From: Acidobacteriota bacterium
Lineage (GTDB): Bacteria; Acidobacteriota; Terriglobia; UBA7540
Length of the DNA stretch: 29,785 bases
Direction of reading: 5' to 3'
Assembly (NCBI GenBank): GCA_003165615.1
Contig: PLWR01000527.1
Coordinates: 271-30,055 of the forward strand
In this document: positions 1 through 6,848 of the stretch, in pieces
How the letters are laid out: each line of letters starts with the position of its first letter
Position numbering within the stretch: the stretch's first letter is position 1
Position numbers and translations under genes: made by a program
The notes under the pieces: generated by a model
What the model was told of the DNA's origin: nothing
Database searches by the model: none
What the model saw: only the letters and a program-made list of their open reading frames with translations

Positions 1-40
1 CCTCGCCCCTTTGGGGGAGAGGGGCGGGGGTGAGGGGGTA
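1..40 (+). repeat. Dispersed GC-rich intergenic repeat, copy A
   Basis: A purine-rich stretch ending in GGCGGGGGTGAGGGGG. Nearly the same sequence occurs at 19117-19162 and, inverted and interrupted, at 23534-23620. All three copies are intergenic. The left end may be cut by the window edge. It contains a short CCCC-TTT-GGGG dyad. Function unknown. Confidence 0.6.
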
Positions 41-70
41 TTTGTCACTCAATTTCGCAGCGCTCAGTAG

Positions 71-116
71 AATTGCCCTTTGCCTTTTGACTTTCTTTTG
101 CGGCTCGGTGGCTTCG
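71..116 (+). repeat. Pyrimidine-rich word repeat (TTTGCCTTTTGACTT type)
   Basis: This stretch contains CCCTTTGCCTTTTGACTTTC. A closely similar word run is found at 13046-13086 and on the opposite strand at 23458-23500. It lies in the 188-bp leader before the DnaC-like gene. The rest of that leader holds only an A/T-rich TAAAAT at 165-170, a possible -10 box without a convincing -35. Confidence 0.45.
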
Positions 117-188
117 CCACCCTACTCCCCTCATAAAACTCTCCCCGCCGCCCGCCACTTGGATTAAAATCACAACGGACAAAAGACC

Positions 189-974
189 ATGGCCCAAAAA
201 GACTGCCCTCAGTGTGACGGAACGGGTTGGAAGCCGATTGAGGTAAATGGCATCCGGCGGGTTACGCCGTGCGATTGCCAAAATCTTGAGCGCTCGACCC
301 TGCTGGTCAAGCAGGCGCACATTCCGCCTCGTTATGAGCATTGCGAATTGGCAAACTTCGACGTCCGCAGAAACCACGCCACCGGCCAGGAAAACCCCAG
401 CGTCACGATGGCAAAAATCTGCGCGCAGCGTTTCGTGGATGAGTATCCCACCGATTTTGGCCTGCTCTTTGTGGGCCCTACGGGGGTGGGGAAAACGCAC
501 CTGGCAGTGGCGGTGATTCGCGAGCTGATGCTGCGCAAAGGGGTGGAGTGCCTTTTCTACGATTTCCACGAATTGCTGAAGACCATCCGTGACAGCTACA
601 ATCCCGGAACCCAGAGCACGGAACTCAGCGTCATGCAACCCGTCCTGGATTCGGAAGTTCTTTTGCTTGATGAGTTGGCCGCCTCCAATCCTAGTGGCTG
701 GGTGAAGGAGACCCTGCAACACATCATCAATTCCCGGTACAACTACAAGAAAGTGACCCTCATTACCACCACGCTGCCGTTCGGAGAGACCTCCGGGCGG
801 CGCGAAGGGAAAATGCCTTCCGGTGAAACGTTCCCCGACGTGGAGTACACTCTGAACCAGTTGGGGGTCACACTGCGGTCGCGGCTCTATGAGATGTGCA
901 AACTTGTGGAGATGAATTCCGACGACTACCGCAAGGCCATCAAGCAAGCGAGTTACAAGTTCCACGTGGAATGA
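189..974 (+). CDS. DnaC/IstB-type ATP-binding protein (putative helicase loader)
   Basis: A 261-residue AAA+ ATPase of the DnaC/IstB family, whose members load the replicative helicase or assist transposases. The N-terminus has a probable zinc ribbon (C6-x2-C9 ... C28-x-C30). The Walker A motif GPTGVGKT is at about 96-103 and the Walker B VLLLDEL at about 157-163. A sensor-like LITTT follows near residue 195. No transposase or IS end lies next to it, and it sits upstream of rpsA, so a chromosomal DnaC-like replication role is more likely than an IS21 IstB. The start ATG follows a weak GGAC-containing leader and gives the zinc-ribbon N-terminus. A primosomal DnaI-like role is equally possible from sequence alone. 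The family call is firm; the exact partner is not visible. Confidence 0.85.
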   Translation: MAQKDCPQCDGTGWKPIEVNGIRRVTPCDCQNLERSTLLVKQAHIPPRYEHCELANFDVRRNHATGQENPSVTMAKICAQRFVDEYPTDFGLLFVGPTGVGKTHLAVAVIRELMLRKGVECLFYDFHELLKTIRDSYNPGTQSTELSVMQPVLDSEVLLLDELAASNPSGWVKETLQHIINSRYNYKKVTLITTTLPFGETSGRREGKMPSGETFPDVEYTLNQLGVTLRSRLYEMCKLVEMNSDDYRKAIKQASYKFHVE

Positions 975-995
975 CGCTGGAAAGCAACCGACAAT

Positions 996-1092
996 CTCGC
1001 GCCGAGACGCCAAGACGCTGAGCATTGTGGACCATAACCGATTTGTTTCATTTGCGCCCTCGGCGGCTTTGCGCCTTTGCGTGAAAGGCTTT
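996..1092. repeat. Intergenic word repeats in the dnaC-rpsA gap
   Basis: The 318-bp gap between the DnaC-like gene and rpsA contains GCCGAGACGCCAAGACGC and then GGCGGCTTTGCGCCTTTGCG. These are partly complementary words (AGACGCCAAGACGC versus GCGCCTTTGCG), like the dispersed words seen elsewhere in this window. No ORF or RNA gene is evident here. The promoter of rpsA lies further right. Confidence 0.35.
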
Positions 1093-1213
1093 TGCTCGTC
1101 CTGGAATTATTTTACAGCTTCGACTGACATGTGCGCCTTCCGGCCTCGGAGTGATTCATCGGCTCAGGGTAGCGCCATCGAATCGGGCTTTCCACTCATT
1201 TCCTGAGGTTTGA

Positions 1214-1243
1214 TTGACTTCGCTTTGGATGCGGGGGTAGAAT
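1214..1243 (+). promoter_or_regulatory. Sigma-70-type promoter of rpsA
   Basis: TTGACT at 1214-1219 and TAGAAT at 1238-1243 are separated by exactly 18 bp. Transcription would start near 1250, giving a leader of about 43 nt before the rpsA ATG. The same layout recurs at 5577-5606 and 13126-13155. Confidence 0.7.
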
Positions 1244-1292
1244 CATGCTTTTCCTGTTGGTCTGCGTCGGGTACTAGGAGGGAGGCACGTTG

Positions 1293-3062
1293 ATGTCGTT
1301 GGATGAAGATAATCGCAGCTCACAGGAGGTTGGAACCGATCCTGAACAGCCTGGAGAAGTTAACGCGGTAACCGCGGGCAGCCCCGAAAGCAGTGACATG
1401 TCAAACCTGCTCGCCGGAGAGTCGTTTTCGGCGGCCCCTCTGGTGCCAGGAGAAGTTGTACAAGGTACAGTTCTTAAGGTGGCGGACGGTGAGGTCGTCA
1501 TCAACATTGGCCTCAAGACGGAAGCCACTGCCCCCATCTCCGAATTCCTGAACAGTGAAGGTCAAGCTAGTGTTGCCCCGGGTGACAAGGTCGACATTTG
1601 GATCGAGAAGTATGATGAGGAGACGGGGCGGGTTGAGATCTCGCATCAGAAAGCGGCGCGCCGCCGGGTTTGGGAAGATATTGAACGGGCTTTCCAGGAA
1701 CAGACCAACGTCACCGGTCGAGTAATTGACCGCATCAAGGGTGGCTTGACAGTGGATGTGGGAGTCCCGGCTTTTCTCCCGGCATCTCACGCCGATGTTC
1801 GCGCGCACGGCAATGTCGACGAGTTGAAGGGCCAGGAGATCACCTGCAAGATCATCAAGATCAACCGCAAGCGCAACAACGTGGTGATCAGCCGCAAGTT
1901 GGCCCTGGAAGAGGAACTGAGTCGCCGCCGGAGCGAATTATCGGAGCATCTCACCGAGGGCGCCGAGGTGGTGGGGACGGTCAAGAACCTGGCCGAGTAT
2001 GGTGTATTCGTAGACCTGGGGGGAATAGACGGACTCTTACATATTACGGATCTCGCCTGGGGACGCGTTGGGAATCCCTCGGAAGTCGTGAAGGTCGGCC
2101 AGGAAATTCGCGTCAAAGTCCTGAAGCATGACTTGGAAAAAGGTCGCGTTTCGCTGGGCTTGAAGCAGCTTACACCGGACCCCTGGGAGATGGTGCTCCG
2201 CACTTATCATGCCGGTGACCATGTCGCCGGCCGCGTCGTTAGCCTGGCGGATTATGGAGCTTTCGTGGAGCTTGAGCCCGGTGTCGAGGGGCTGATCCAC
2301 ATCTCGGAAATGAGCTGGAGCAAGCGCCTGCGCCATCCTTCCAAGATTCTCAAGATAGATGACCGCGTTGACGTGGGGGTCCTGGAAGTTGATATGGCCA
2401 AGCGCCGTATCTCCCTGAGTTTGAAGGCCAGCTTGCCGGACCCGTGGATCACCATCAGCGAAAAATATGCCGTGAGCGCAATCGTTCAGGGTCGAGTGCG
2501 GAACCTGACCGATTTCGGCGCCTTTGTGGAAATCGAAGATGGGGTGGATGGGCTGATTCATCTCAGCAACATGTCCTGGAATCGCAACATCAAGCATCCC
2601 TCGGAAATCTTGAAGAAGGGTCAGAAGGTTGATGCCGTGGTATTGGCCTTGGACCCCATTAATCGGCGGCTGGCTCTGGGGCTGAAACAACTGGAGGAGG
2701 ATCCCTGGCAGAGTTTCTTTGCTAAGATACATGTCGGTGACGTGATTCACGGCAAAGTTACCCGGCAAGCTTCCTTCGGAATATTCGTCGAGTTGCAGGA
2801 AGGGATTGAAGGCCTCTGCCACGTGTCGGAAATTGAAAACGAGCAAGCTGGCAGCGCCAAGGTCAAGACGGAGGTGGGGAGCGAGCACGAATTTCGCATC
2901 ATTCGCCTGAATGCCGGAGACCGGAAAATTGCTTTGAGCATGAAGGAACCGGCGCCTCCGCCACCTCCTCCTGAGCCGGTGGCGCCCAAAGTGAAGGAAC
3001 TCGAAAGGTTGTCGACCATGGCGGAAGCGTTGTCCTCCGCCGGCATTACTTTTACGAGTTAA
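1293..3062 (+). CDS. rpsA: 30S ribosomal protein S1
   Basis: Ribosomal protein S1 binds mRNA on the 30S subunit and helps initiate translation. The 589-residue product carries six S1/OB-fold RNA-binding repeats, starting near residues 50, 135, 220, 308, 395 and 482. Repeats 3-6 show the typical G-x-V-x-x-x-x-x-[FY]-G-x-F-V-[ED]-L/I and DGLLH(I/V)S pattern. The length is slightly above the 557 residues of E. coli S1. The C-terminus adds a proline run (APPPPPPEP) and a short serine-rich tail. A TTG in frame at 1290 could extend it by one codon. The ATG at 1293 is preferred because GGAGG ends at 1285, seven bases upstream. Its own promoter lies at 1214-1243. The HU/IHF gene follows after 118 bp, an order also seen as rpsA-ihfB in other bacteria. 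Confidence 0.96.
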   Translation: MSLDEDNRSSQEVGTDPEQPGEVNAVTAGSPESSDMSNLLAGESFSAAPLVPGEVVQGTVLKVADGEVVINIGLKTEATAPISEFLNSEGQASVAPGDKVDIWIEKYDEETGRVEISHQKAARRRVWEDIERAFQEQTNVTGRVIDRIKGGLTVDVGVPAFLPASHADVRAHGNVDELKGQEITCKIIKINRKRNNVVISRKLALEEELSRRRSELSEHLTEGAEVVGTVKNLAEYGVFVDLGGIDGLLHITDLAWGRVGNPSEVVKVGQEIRVKVLKHDLEKGRVSLGLKQLTPDPWEMVLRTYHAGDHVAGRVVSLADYGAFVELEPGVEGLIHISEMSWSKRLRHPSKILKIDDRVDVGVLEVDMAKRRISLSLKASLPDPWITISEKYAVSAIVQGRVRNLTDFGAFVEIEDGVDGLIHLSNMSWNRNIKHPSEILKKGQKVDAVVLALDPINRRLALGLKQLEEDPWQSFFAKIHVGDVIHGKVTRQASFGIFVELQEGIEGLCHVSEIENEQAGSAKVKTEVGSEHEFRIIRLNAGDRKIALSMKEPAPPPPPPEPVAPKVKELERLSTMAEALSSAGITFTS

Positions 3063-3125
3063 TACAGAACGAGGCAGGATTGCGGCTCGTCCGCGAAGGT
3101 TACTGCGAGTACAGGGCAGCAGTTC

Positions 3126-3131
3126 TATAAT
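3126..3131 (+). promoter_or_regulatory. Possible -10 box upstream of the HU/IHF gene
   Basis: A perfect TATAAT lies 49 bp before the HU/IHF start codon, in the rpsA-HU gap. No good -35 hexamer is found 16-19 bp upstream, so a separate promoter is only tentative. Confidence 0.35.
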
Positions 3132-3180
3132 CAGAAGCAGCAGCACAAGTTTCCAGGAAACCTCGCAGCAGGAGATTATT

Positions 3181-3525
3181 ATGACGAAAGCAGAATTGAT
3201 CGAAGATGTTTCGCGTGTCGTGGAGATGAGCCGCAAAGACTCCGAGATCATCGTCGAGACTATTTTTGACAGTATTGTGAAGTCGCTCAAGGCCGGCGAT
3301 AAGATTGAGATTCGCGGATTTGGCAGTTTCCGCACGCGCCAACGCAAGCCCCGCATCGGGCGAAATCCCAAGACCGGCACCCGCGTGGACGTACCGGCCA
3401 AGACGATTCCCTATTTCAAGCCCAGCAAGGAATTGAAAGACCTGGTGAATACATCCCAGCACGCGGAGACCCCCGCGGCTCCACCGCCTGCCCCGCCCGC
3501 GGCGCCGAATCCGGCGACTCCTTAG
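3181..3525 (+). CDS. HU/IHF-family DNA-binding protein
   Basis: A 114-residue histone-like protein that bends DNA as a dimer. The first ~92 residues are a complete HU/IHF fold: MTKAELIEDV at the N-terminus, GFGSF near 49-53, and the DNA-contacting beta-arm with the GRNPKTG signature near 60-66. The C-terminus adds a 20-residue tail rich in Ala and Pro (ETPAAPPPAPPAAPNPATP) that typical HU and IHF lack. AGGAG at 3170-3174 is spaced six bases from the ATG. Its place directly after rpsA mirrors ihfB in other genomes, but HU and IHF-beta cannot be separated by eye. Confidence 0.93.
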   Translation: MTKAELIEDVSRVVEMSRKDSEIIVETIFDSIVKSLKAGDKIEIRGFGSFRTRQRKPRIGRNPKTGTRVDVPAKTIPYFKPSKELKDLVNTSQHAETPAAPPPAPPAAPNPATP

Positions 3526-3536
3526 GAGTTCGTTTT

Positions 3537-3554
3537 CCCCTCGTGCGGGGTTTT
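3537..3554 (+). terminator. Weak intrinsic terminator after the HU/IHF gene
   Basis: CCCC at 3537-3540 pairs with GGGG at 3547-3550 around a six-base loop, followed by TTTT. The stem is only four base pairs and the hairpin ends nine bases before the HIT start codon. It may be a leaky terminator or a translation-modulating hairpin. Confidence 0.35.
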
Positions 3555-3562
3555 CGTAAATT

Positions 3563-4069
3563 ATGGATTATTTGTGGAGTCCCTGGAGATATCGATACGT
3601 CAGCCAGGCAGGCAAGGGTGAAGGGTGCCCATTCTGTCAGACGGTGGGGCTGGACCCTTCGCAGGACCGCGAACATTTGATACTGTATCGCGGGCGGAAC
3701 AACTTCATCCTGCTTAATCTCTATCCTTACACCACCGGCCACATGCTCGTTACCCCCTATACCCACGTCGCCAACCTCGACCAGGTATCACCGGAAACCC
3801 TGGTGGAGATGATGGCGCTTGCGCAACAGCTCCAGGCGGCTTTACGTGAATGTTATAATCCTGAGGGATATAACCTTGGGATGAATATAGGAAAGTGTGC
3901 CGGGGCGGGCGTGGCGGACCACCTGCACCTTCACTTGCTGCCGCGTTGGACGGGGGATTCGAACTTCATGACCGTGGTGGGGGAAACGCGCGTCCAACCG
4001 GAAGACCTTCTGGCCACTTACGACAAACTCACCCCATTCTTTCCGCGCTTCCCAAAGCCCGCCGGCTAG
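3563..4069 (+). CDS. HIT-family nucleotide hydrolase/transferase (Ap4A phosphorylase-like)
   Basis: A 168-residue histidine-triad protein. HIT enzymes cleave or transfer nucleoside monophosphates from dinucleoside polyphosphates or related substrates through a nucleotidyl-histidine intermediate. The HIT motif is complete as H120-L-H122-L-H124-L-L-P-R. It is preceded by N-I-G-x-x-A-G-A-G-V, which is typical of the family. A C22-P-F-C25 pair near the N-terminus probably helps bind zinc. The N-terminal MDYLWSPWRYRYV is characteristic of the bacterial Ap4A phosphorylase/adenylyltransferase-like branch. It follows the HU gene by 37 bp on the same strand, and its 3' end overlaps the convergent MBL-PilZ gene by four bases (CTAG). 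The substrate is not determinable from sequence. Confidence 0.9.
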   Translation: MDYLWSPWRYRYVSQAGKGEGCPFCQTVGLDPSQDREHLILYRGRNNFILLNLYPYTTGHMLVTPYTHVANLDQVSPETLVEMMALAQQLQAALRECYNPEGYNLGMNIGKCAGAGVADHLHLHLLPRWTGDSNFMTVVGETRVQPEDLLATYDKLTPFFPRFPKPAG

Positions 4070-5280
4070 CGCGGGGCTTGCGCAGGGTGAAGGGGCGGCT
4101 CGCCGGTAGTGACATCGAGGGCCGCTGCCACGGCAACGACCGAGGTCTCCCGGCGCAGGGCATCACCAACTTGTTCCTGTCGCACGGGACGGGCCGAGAG
4201 TTTTATGCGCAGTTCGCCGCGATGGGTGATCTCGTCGGGGAGCACCAGTTCCAACTGCACCGGCTCGTCGGCGCGAATCATTTCGGGGATAATGAAAAAG
4301 ATACCGTTCCGGGATATATCTTTCGCCATCCCGACCGCCTCACAAGATTTCCCGTCCGCATCACGCCACGTGACGCGCAGCGGCAACTCCATCTGATAAC
4401 GGCGATTGACTCGGCGCTCGCTGCCGCCGATCTGCATGGGGTGGGTGATGACGCCGTAGGGAACGGTAATGGTCAAGCCTTCGTTTGCGCCCCAGGTATG
4501 GGGAAACTCCTGCCGGGCACTCATCACCAGCCCATCAACAAAATCATCGTTACTATCGGGGTCGTGGTGGAAGAGGATCAGGGTCTTCACCTTGCACTCC
4601 TGCGCAATGCGAACCCCTTCCAGCCAGGAACTGTGCCCCCAGCCTTTCTTTTCCGCCGCCATTTGTTCAGGAGTGTATTGCGCGTCATACACCATAACGT
4701 CGGCGCCCTGGGCCAGTTCGCGGAGGGCTTTATCATGGACCGGCGAACCGGGTTCGTTGTCGGTGGCGAGGACGAACGCTCCGCCGTCCGCGTCAATTCG
4801 ATACGCCACGCATCCCTGGGGATGGTTCAGGGAAGCAGACCGCAGTGTTGCCCCTTTCAAGCTGACCGGATTGCCGTCAAGGTTGGAGAATTGGCGTTTG
4901 GCCGCCATGACTCCCATGTTCACGGGAAAGTAAGGATTGGCCATTTGACCTTCAATGGCGTCCTTCAGACCGGAGCCCGTCCGCAACACGGAATGAAACA
5001 TGAACCGGTTGCCCCGCTGGTAAAGAGGCAGGAAGAACGGGATCCCCTGAATGTGATCCCAATGAAAATGGGTGAGAAAAAGGGAGGCATGAATGGGCTG
5101 CTCGCCAAATTCACTCTGCAAGCTCTTGCCCAAGCCGCGCATTCCGCTCCCACAATCGAGGATGATCAGGGCGCCGTCAGCCAGACGAACTTCCAGGCAA
5201 CAGGTGTTGCCGCCATACCGGGAGTTTCGAGGCTCTGGGGTGGGTGTGGAGCCTCGTACCCCCCAAAATCGAATCTGCAT
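4066..5280 (-). CDS. Metallo-beta-lactamase-fold hydrolase fused to a C-terminal PilZ domain
   Basis: A 404-residue two-domain cytoplasmic protein with no signal peptide. Residues ~1-280 are an MBL-fold hydrolase of the class that begins MQIRFWGVRGSTPTP. They carry the metal motif T-H-F-H-W-D-H near 72-78, a later ATDNE aspartate and a terminal LFHHDP histidine. Residues ~290-395 resemble a PilZ domain: RRVNRR (the RxxxR-type c-di-GMP arginine motif) followed by DISRNGIFF, matching the [DN]xSxxG element. The sequence therefore suggests a metal-dependent phosphodiesterase or related hydrolase gated by cyclic di-GMP. The substrate is unknown. No strong Shine-Dalgarno is visible before the ATG, but the start fits the family N-terminus exactly. 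The gene is transcribed alone and convergent to the HIT gene. Confidence 0.88.
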   Translation of the reverse strand: MQIRFWGVRGSTPTPEPRNSRYGGNTCCLEVRLADGALIILDCGSGMRGLGKSLQSEFGEQPIHASLFLTHFHWDHIQGIPFFLPLYQRGNRFMFHSVLRTGSGLKDAIEGQMANPYFPVNMGVMAAKRQFSNLDGNPVSLKGATLRSASLNHPQGCVAYRIDADGGAFVLATDNEPGSPVHDKALRELAQGADVMVYDAQYTPEQMAAEKKGWGHSSWLEGVRIAQECKVKTLILFHHDPDSNDDFVDGLVMSARQEFPHTWGANEGLTITVPYGVITHPMQIGGSERRVNRRYQMELPLRVTWRDADGKSCEAVGMAKDISRNGIFFIIPEMIRADEPVQLELVLPDEITHRGELRIKLSARPVRQEQVGDALRRETSVVAVAAALDVTTGEPPLHPAQAPR

Positions 5281-5352
5281 TCAGCACCGCCGCGCTCTAC
5301 GAAAGTGGTCACCTTGCGTTGGGCAAGTGTAAGGTGTTAATGGGTGATCACA

Positions 5353-5385
5353 CATTATTAAGTCAGGCATTAAAGCCTGATAATG
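5353..5385. repeat. Small intergenic stem-loop
   Basis: TCAGGC and GCCTGA pair around ATTAAA, with an outer CATTA/TAATG pairing. It lies in the 344-bp gap between the divergent MBL-PilZ and UvrC-like genes. There is no T run, so a terminator role is unlikely. Confidence 0.4.
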
Positions 5386-5444
5386 CAACTCGTTGTCAGC
5401 GTATCAAAACCCTGCAAGGATGTCCAACTGTCCTAATTTCGGGT

Positions 5445-5492
5445 GTAGCGCCGGCTCCCAGCCGGCACAGAGCCGCCAAGATGGCGGCGCTA
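5445..5492. repeat. Bipartite REP-like palindromic element, copy 1
   Basis: Two adjacent hairpins, GCCGGC/GCCGGC around TCCCA and GCCGCC/GGCGGC around AAGAT, are enclosed by an outer TAGCGC...GCGCTA pairing. The same architecture with different inner stems is found at 21431-21481. Single-hairpin relatives with the same GTAGCGC end occur at 11286-11313 and in part at 24057-24094. Confidence 0.65.
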
Positions 5493-5576
5493 TGTTCAAA
5501 TTGGGGCAATAGCCATTGCTCTGGGGCCGCGGATACGTTTGCCGCCCATTAAGACGACGGGCCTCAGCCGCCCGCC

Positions 5577-5606
5577 TTGACCGCGCCTTTCTCCCCCCGA
5601 TAGAAT
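5577..5606 (+). promoter_or_regulatory. Sigma-70-type promoter of the UvrC-like gene
   Basis: TTGACC at 5577-5582 and TAGAAT at 5601-5606 have an 18-bp spacer. Transcription would begin near 5613, only about 12 nt before the ATG at 5625. This is short enough that the in-frame ATG at 5664 could be the true start. Confidence 0.6.
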
Positions 5607-5624
5607 CCCTTTGCCGGATCGCTC

Positions 5625-6809
5625 ATGCATCTTCGCTTGACCATTCCGTTCGAAGCTGGGGCCATGACGGACACCTTCCTGGAAGGGCTTCCCTCCTGCT
5701 CCGCCGTGTTCGCCCTGTTTCCAGCTCCTCGCGAAGGCGTTCCATCCGCACCCTATCTCAGCCGCACGGGCGATTTGCGCCGCCGCCTTGCGCGGTTGCT
5801 ATCTTTGCGCCGGCAAAGCTCCAGGATGCTGAATCTCCGCGATTTGACGGCGCGCATTGAATATGAACTTGTGGGCTCGGCATTTGAAGGGACGTGGCTT
5901 CTCTACCTCCTCAACCGGCATTACTTTGCGCGGCAGTACCGCGATCGCCTGCGCCTGAAGCCTCCGGCGCTCTTGAAATTGAAAATGCAGAATCGCTTTC
6001 CACGCTGCTACCCGACGCGGCGCATGGCGCGAGACGGCTCCCGCTATTACGGCCCGTTTCCTTCCCTGGCCGGGGCGGAGCGCTTTGCCGGTGAGTTCCT
6101 GGACTTTTTCAAAATCCGCCGCTGCGTGGAGGAGCTGAATCCGGACCCTTCCCATCCCGGGTGCATCTACTCACAACTCCATATGTGCCTGGCGCCTTGC
6201 TTCGCCGGATGCACCGATGCTGAGTACCAGGGGGAAGTCCAACGGGTGGTGGAGTTCCTCGATTCGCAGGGGAAGTCCCTGCTGGGCTCACTCGAAGCGG
6301 AGCGCGCGCAAGCTTCCGAGTCGCTGGAATTCGAGCAAGCGTCCAAGATTCACCAGCGGATTGAAAAACTGAACGAGCTGTTGCGACAAGGGTCTGCCCT
6401 GGCAAGAAATCTTCGCGACCTCCACGCCGTGATGGTGTTGCCGGGGGCCGAGGCGAAATCGGTGGTCTTCTTCCGCGTTATCGGCGGTGAGATTCGCGGG
6501 CCCGCGACGCTCTCGCTCGATGAAAACGTGCCCAACCCCATCCCGCTCGACCGCCAGCTCCACGACTTGATGGAATCGCTTACGAGTGAAGCAAGCCGGG
6601 CCGCCCCACCCGCCATGCCGCCGTGGGAGCACCTCAGCCTGCTGGCGCGCTGGTATTACAGCAGCTTCCGCCAGGGTGAACTGGTGATGCTGAACCCGAA
6701 CCAGGCGATCCCTCACAGCCGCTTGATTCGCATCTGCCGTAAGGTCCTTGCGCACGACGGCGAGGCCGCTTCATCAGATAGCAGCCGCGCGAGGCCACAT
6801 GAGGCCTGA
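5625..6809 (+). CDS. UvrC-like protein lacking the C-terminal nuclease half
   Basis: A 394-residue relative of the N-terminal half of UvrC, the nucleotide-excision-repair nuclease. A degenerate GIY-YIG region spans ~25-100: YLSRTGDLRRRL stands where YVGKAxNLxxR is normal. The region aligning with the catalytic ALLLE reads TWLLY, so the catalytic Glu appears lost. Cysteines C167, C180, C188 and C192 (C-x12-C-x7-C-x3-C, within CLAPC) match the spacing of the UvrC iron-sulfur cluster. A UVR (UvrB-binding) motif spans ~234-253. The RNase H-like nuclease and HhH domains of full-length UvrC (~600 residues) are absent. The protein probably has a UvrB-binding or regulatory role rather than dual incision, though this is inference. 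A second in-frame ATG at 5664 is possible. Upstream promoter at 5577-5606; the 3' end converges on the TonB receptor gene. Confidence 0.8.
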   Translation: MHLRLTIPFEAGAMTDTFLEGLPSCSAVFALFPAPREGVPSAPYLSRTGDLRRRLARLLSLRRQSSRMLNLRDLTARIEYELVGSAFEGTWLLYLLNRHYFARQYRDRLRLKPPALLKLKMQNRFPRCYPTRRMARDGSRYYGPFPSLAGAERFAGEFLDFFKIRRCVEELNPDPSHPGCIYSQLHMCLAPCFAGCTDAEYQGEVQRVVEFLDSQGKSLLGSLEAERAQASESLEFEQASKIHQRIEKLNELLRQGSALARNLRDLHAVMVLPGAEAKSVVFFRVIGGEIRGPATLSLDENVPNPIPLDRQLHDLMESLTSEASRAAPPAMPPWEHLSLLARWYYSSFRQGELVMLNPNQAIPHSRLIRICRKVLAHDGEAASSDSSRARPHEA

Positions 6810-6848
6810 GGAATTGAGCGCCAGCCCCTTGCGGGAGTCTGTTGTTTT

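Noticed and set aside
189..974. IS21 IstB transposition helper
   Set aside because: No IstA transposase, inverted ends or target duplication are nearby; the protein has a zinc-ribbon N-terminus and housekeeping neighbours.
2037..3401. Long minus-strand ORF (454 codons) opposite rpsA and the HU gene
   Set aside because: It is antisense to two genes with clear domain matches, and its translation shows no recognisable domain.
3955..3970. tRNA-like GGGGGATTCGAAC motif
   Set aside because: It is inside the HIT coding sequence and no cloverleaf can be built around it.
3895..5340. Long plus-strand ORF (481 codons) opposite the MBL-PilZ gene
   Set aside because: The opposite strand encodes a convincing two-domain protein; this frame is a GC-rich shadow.
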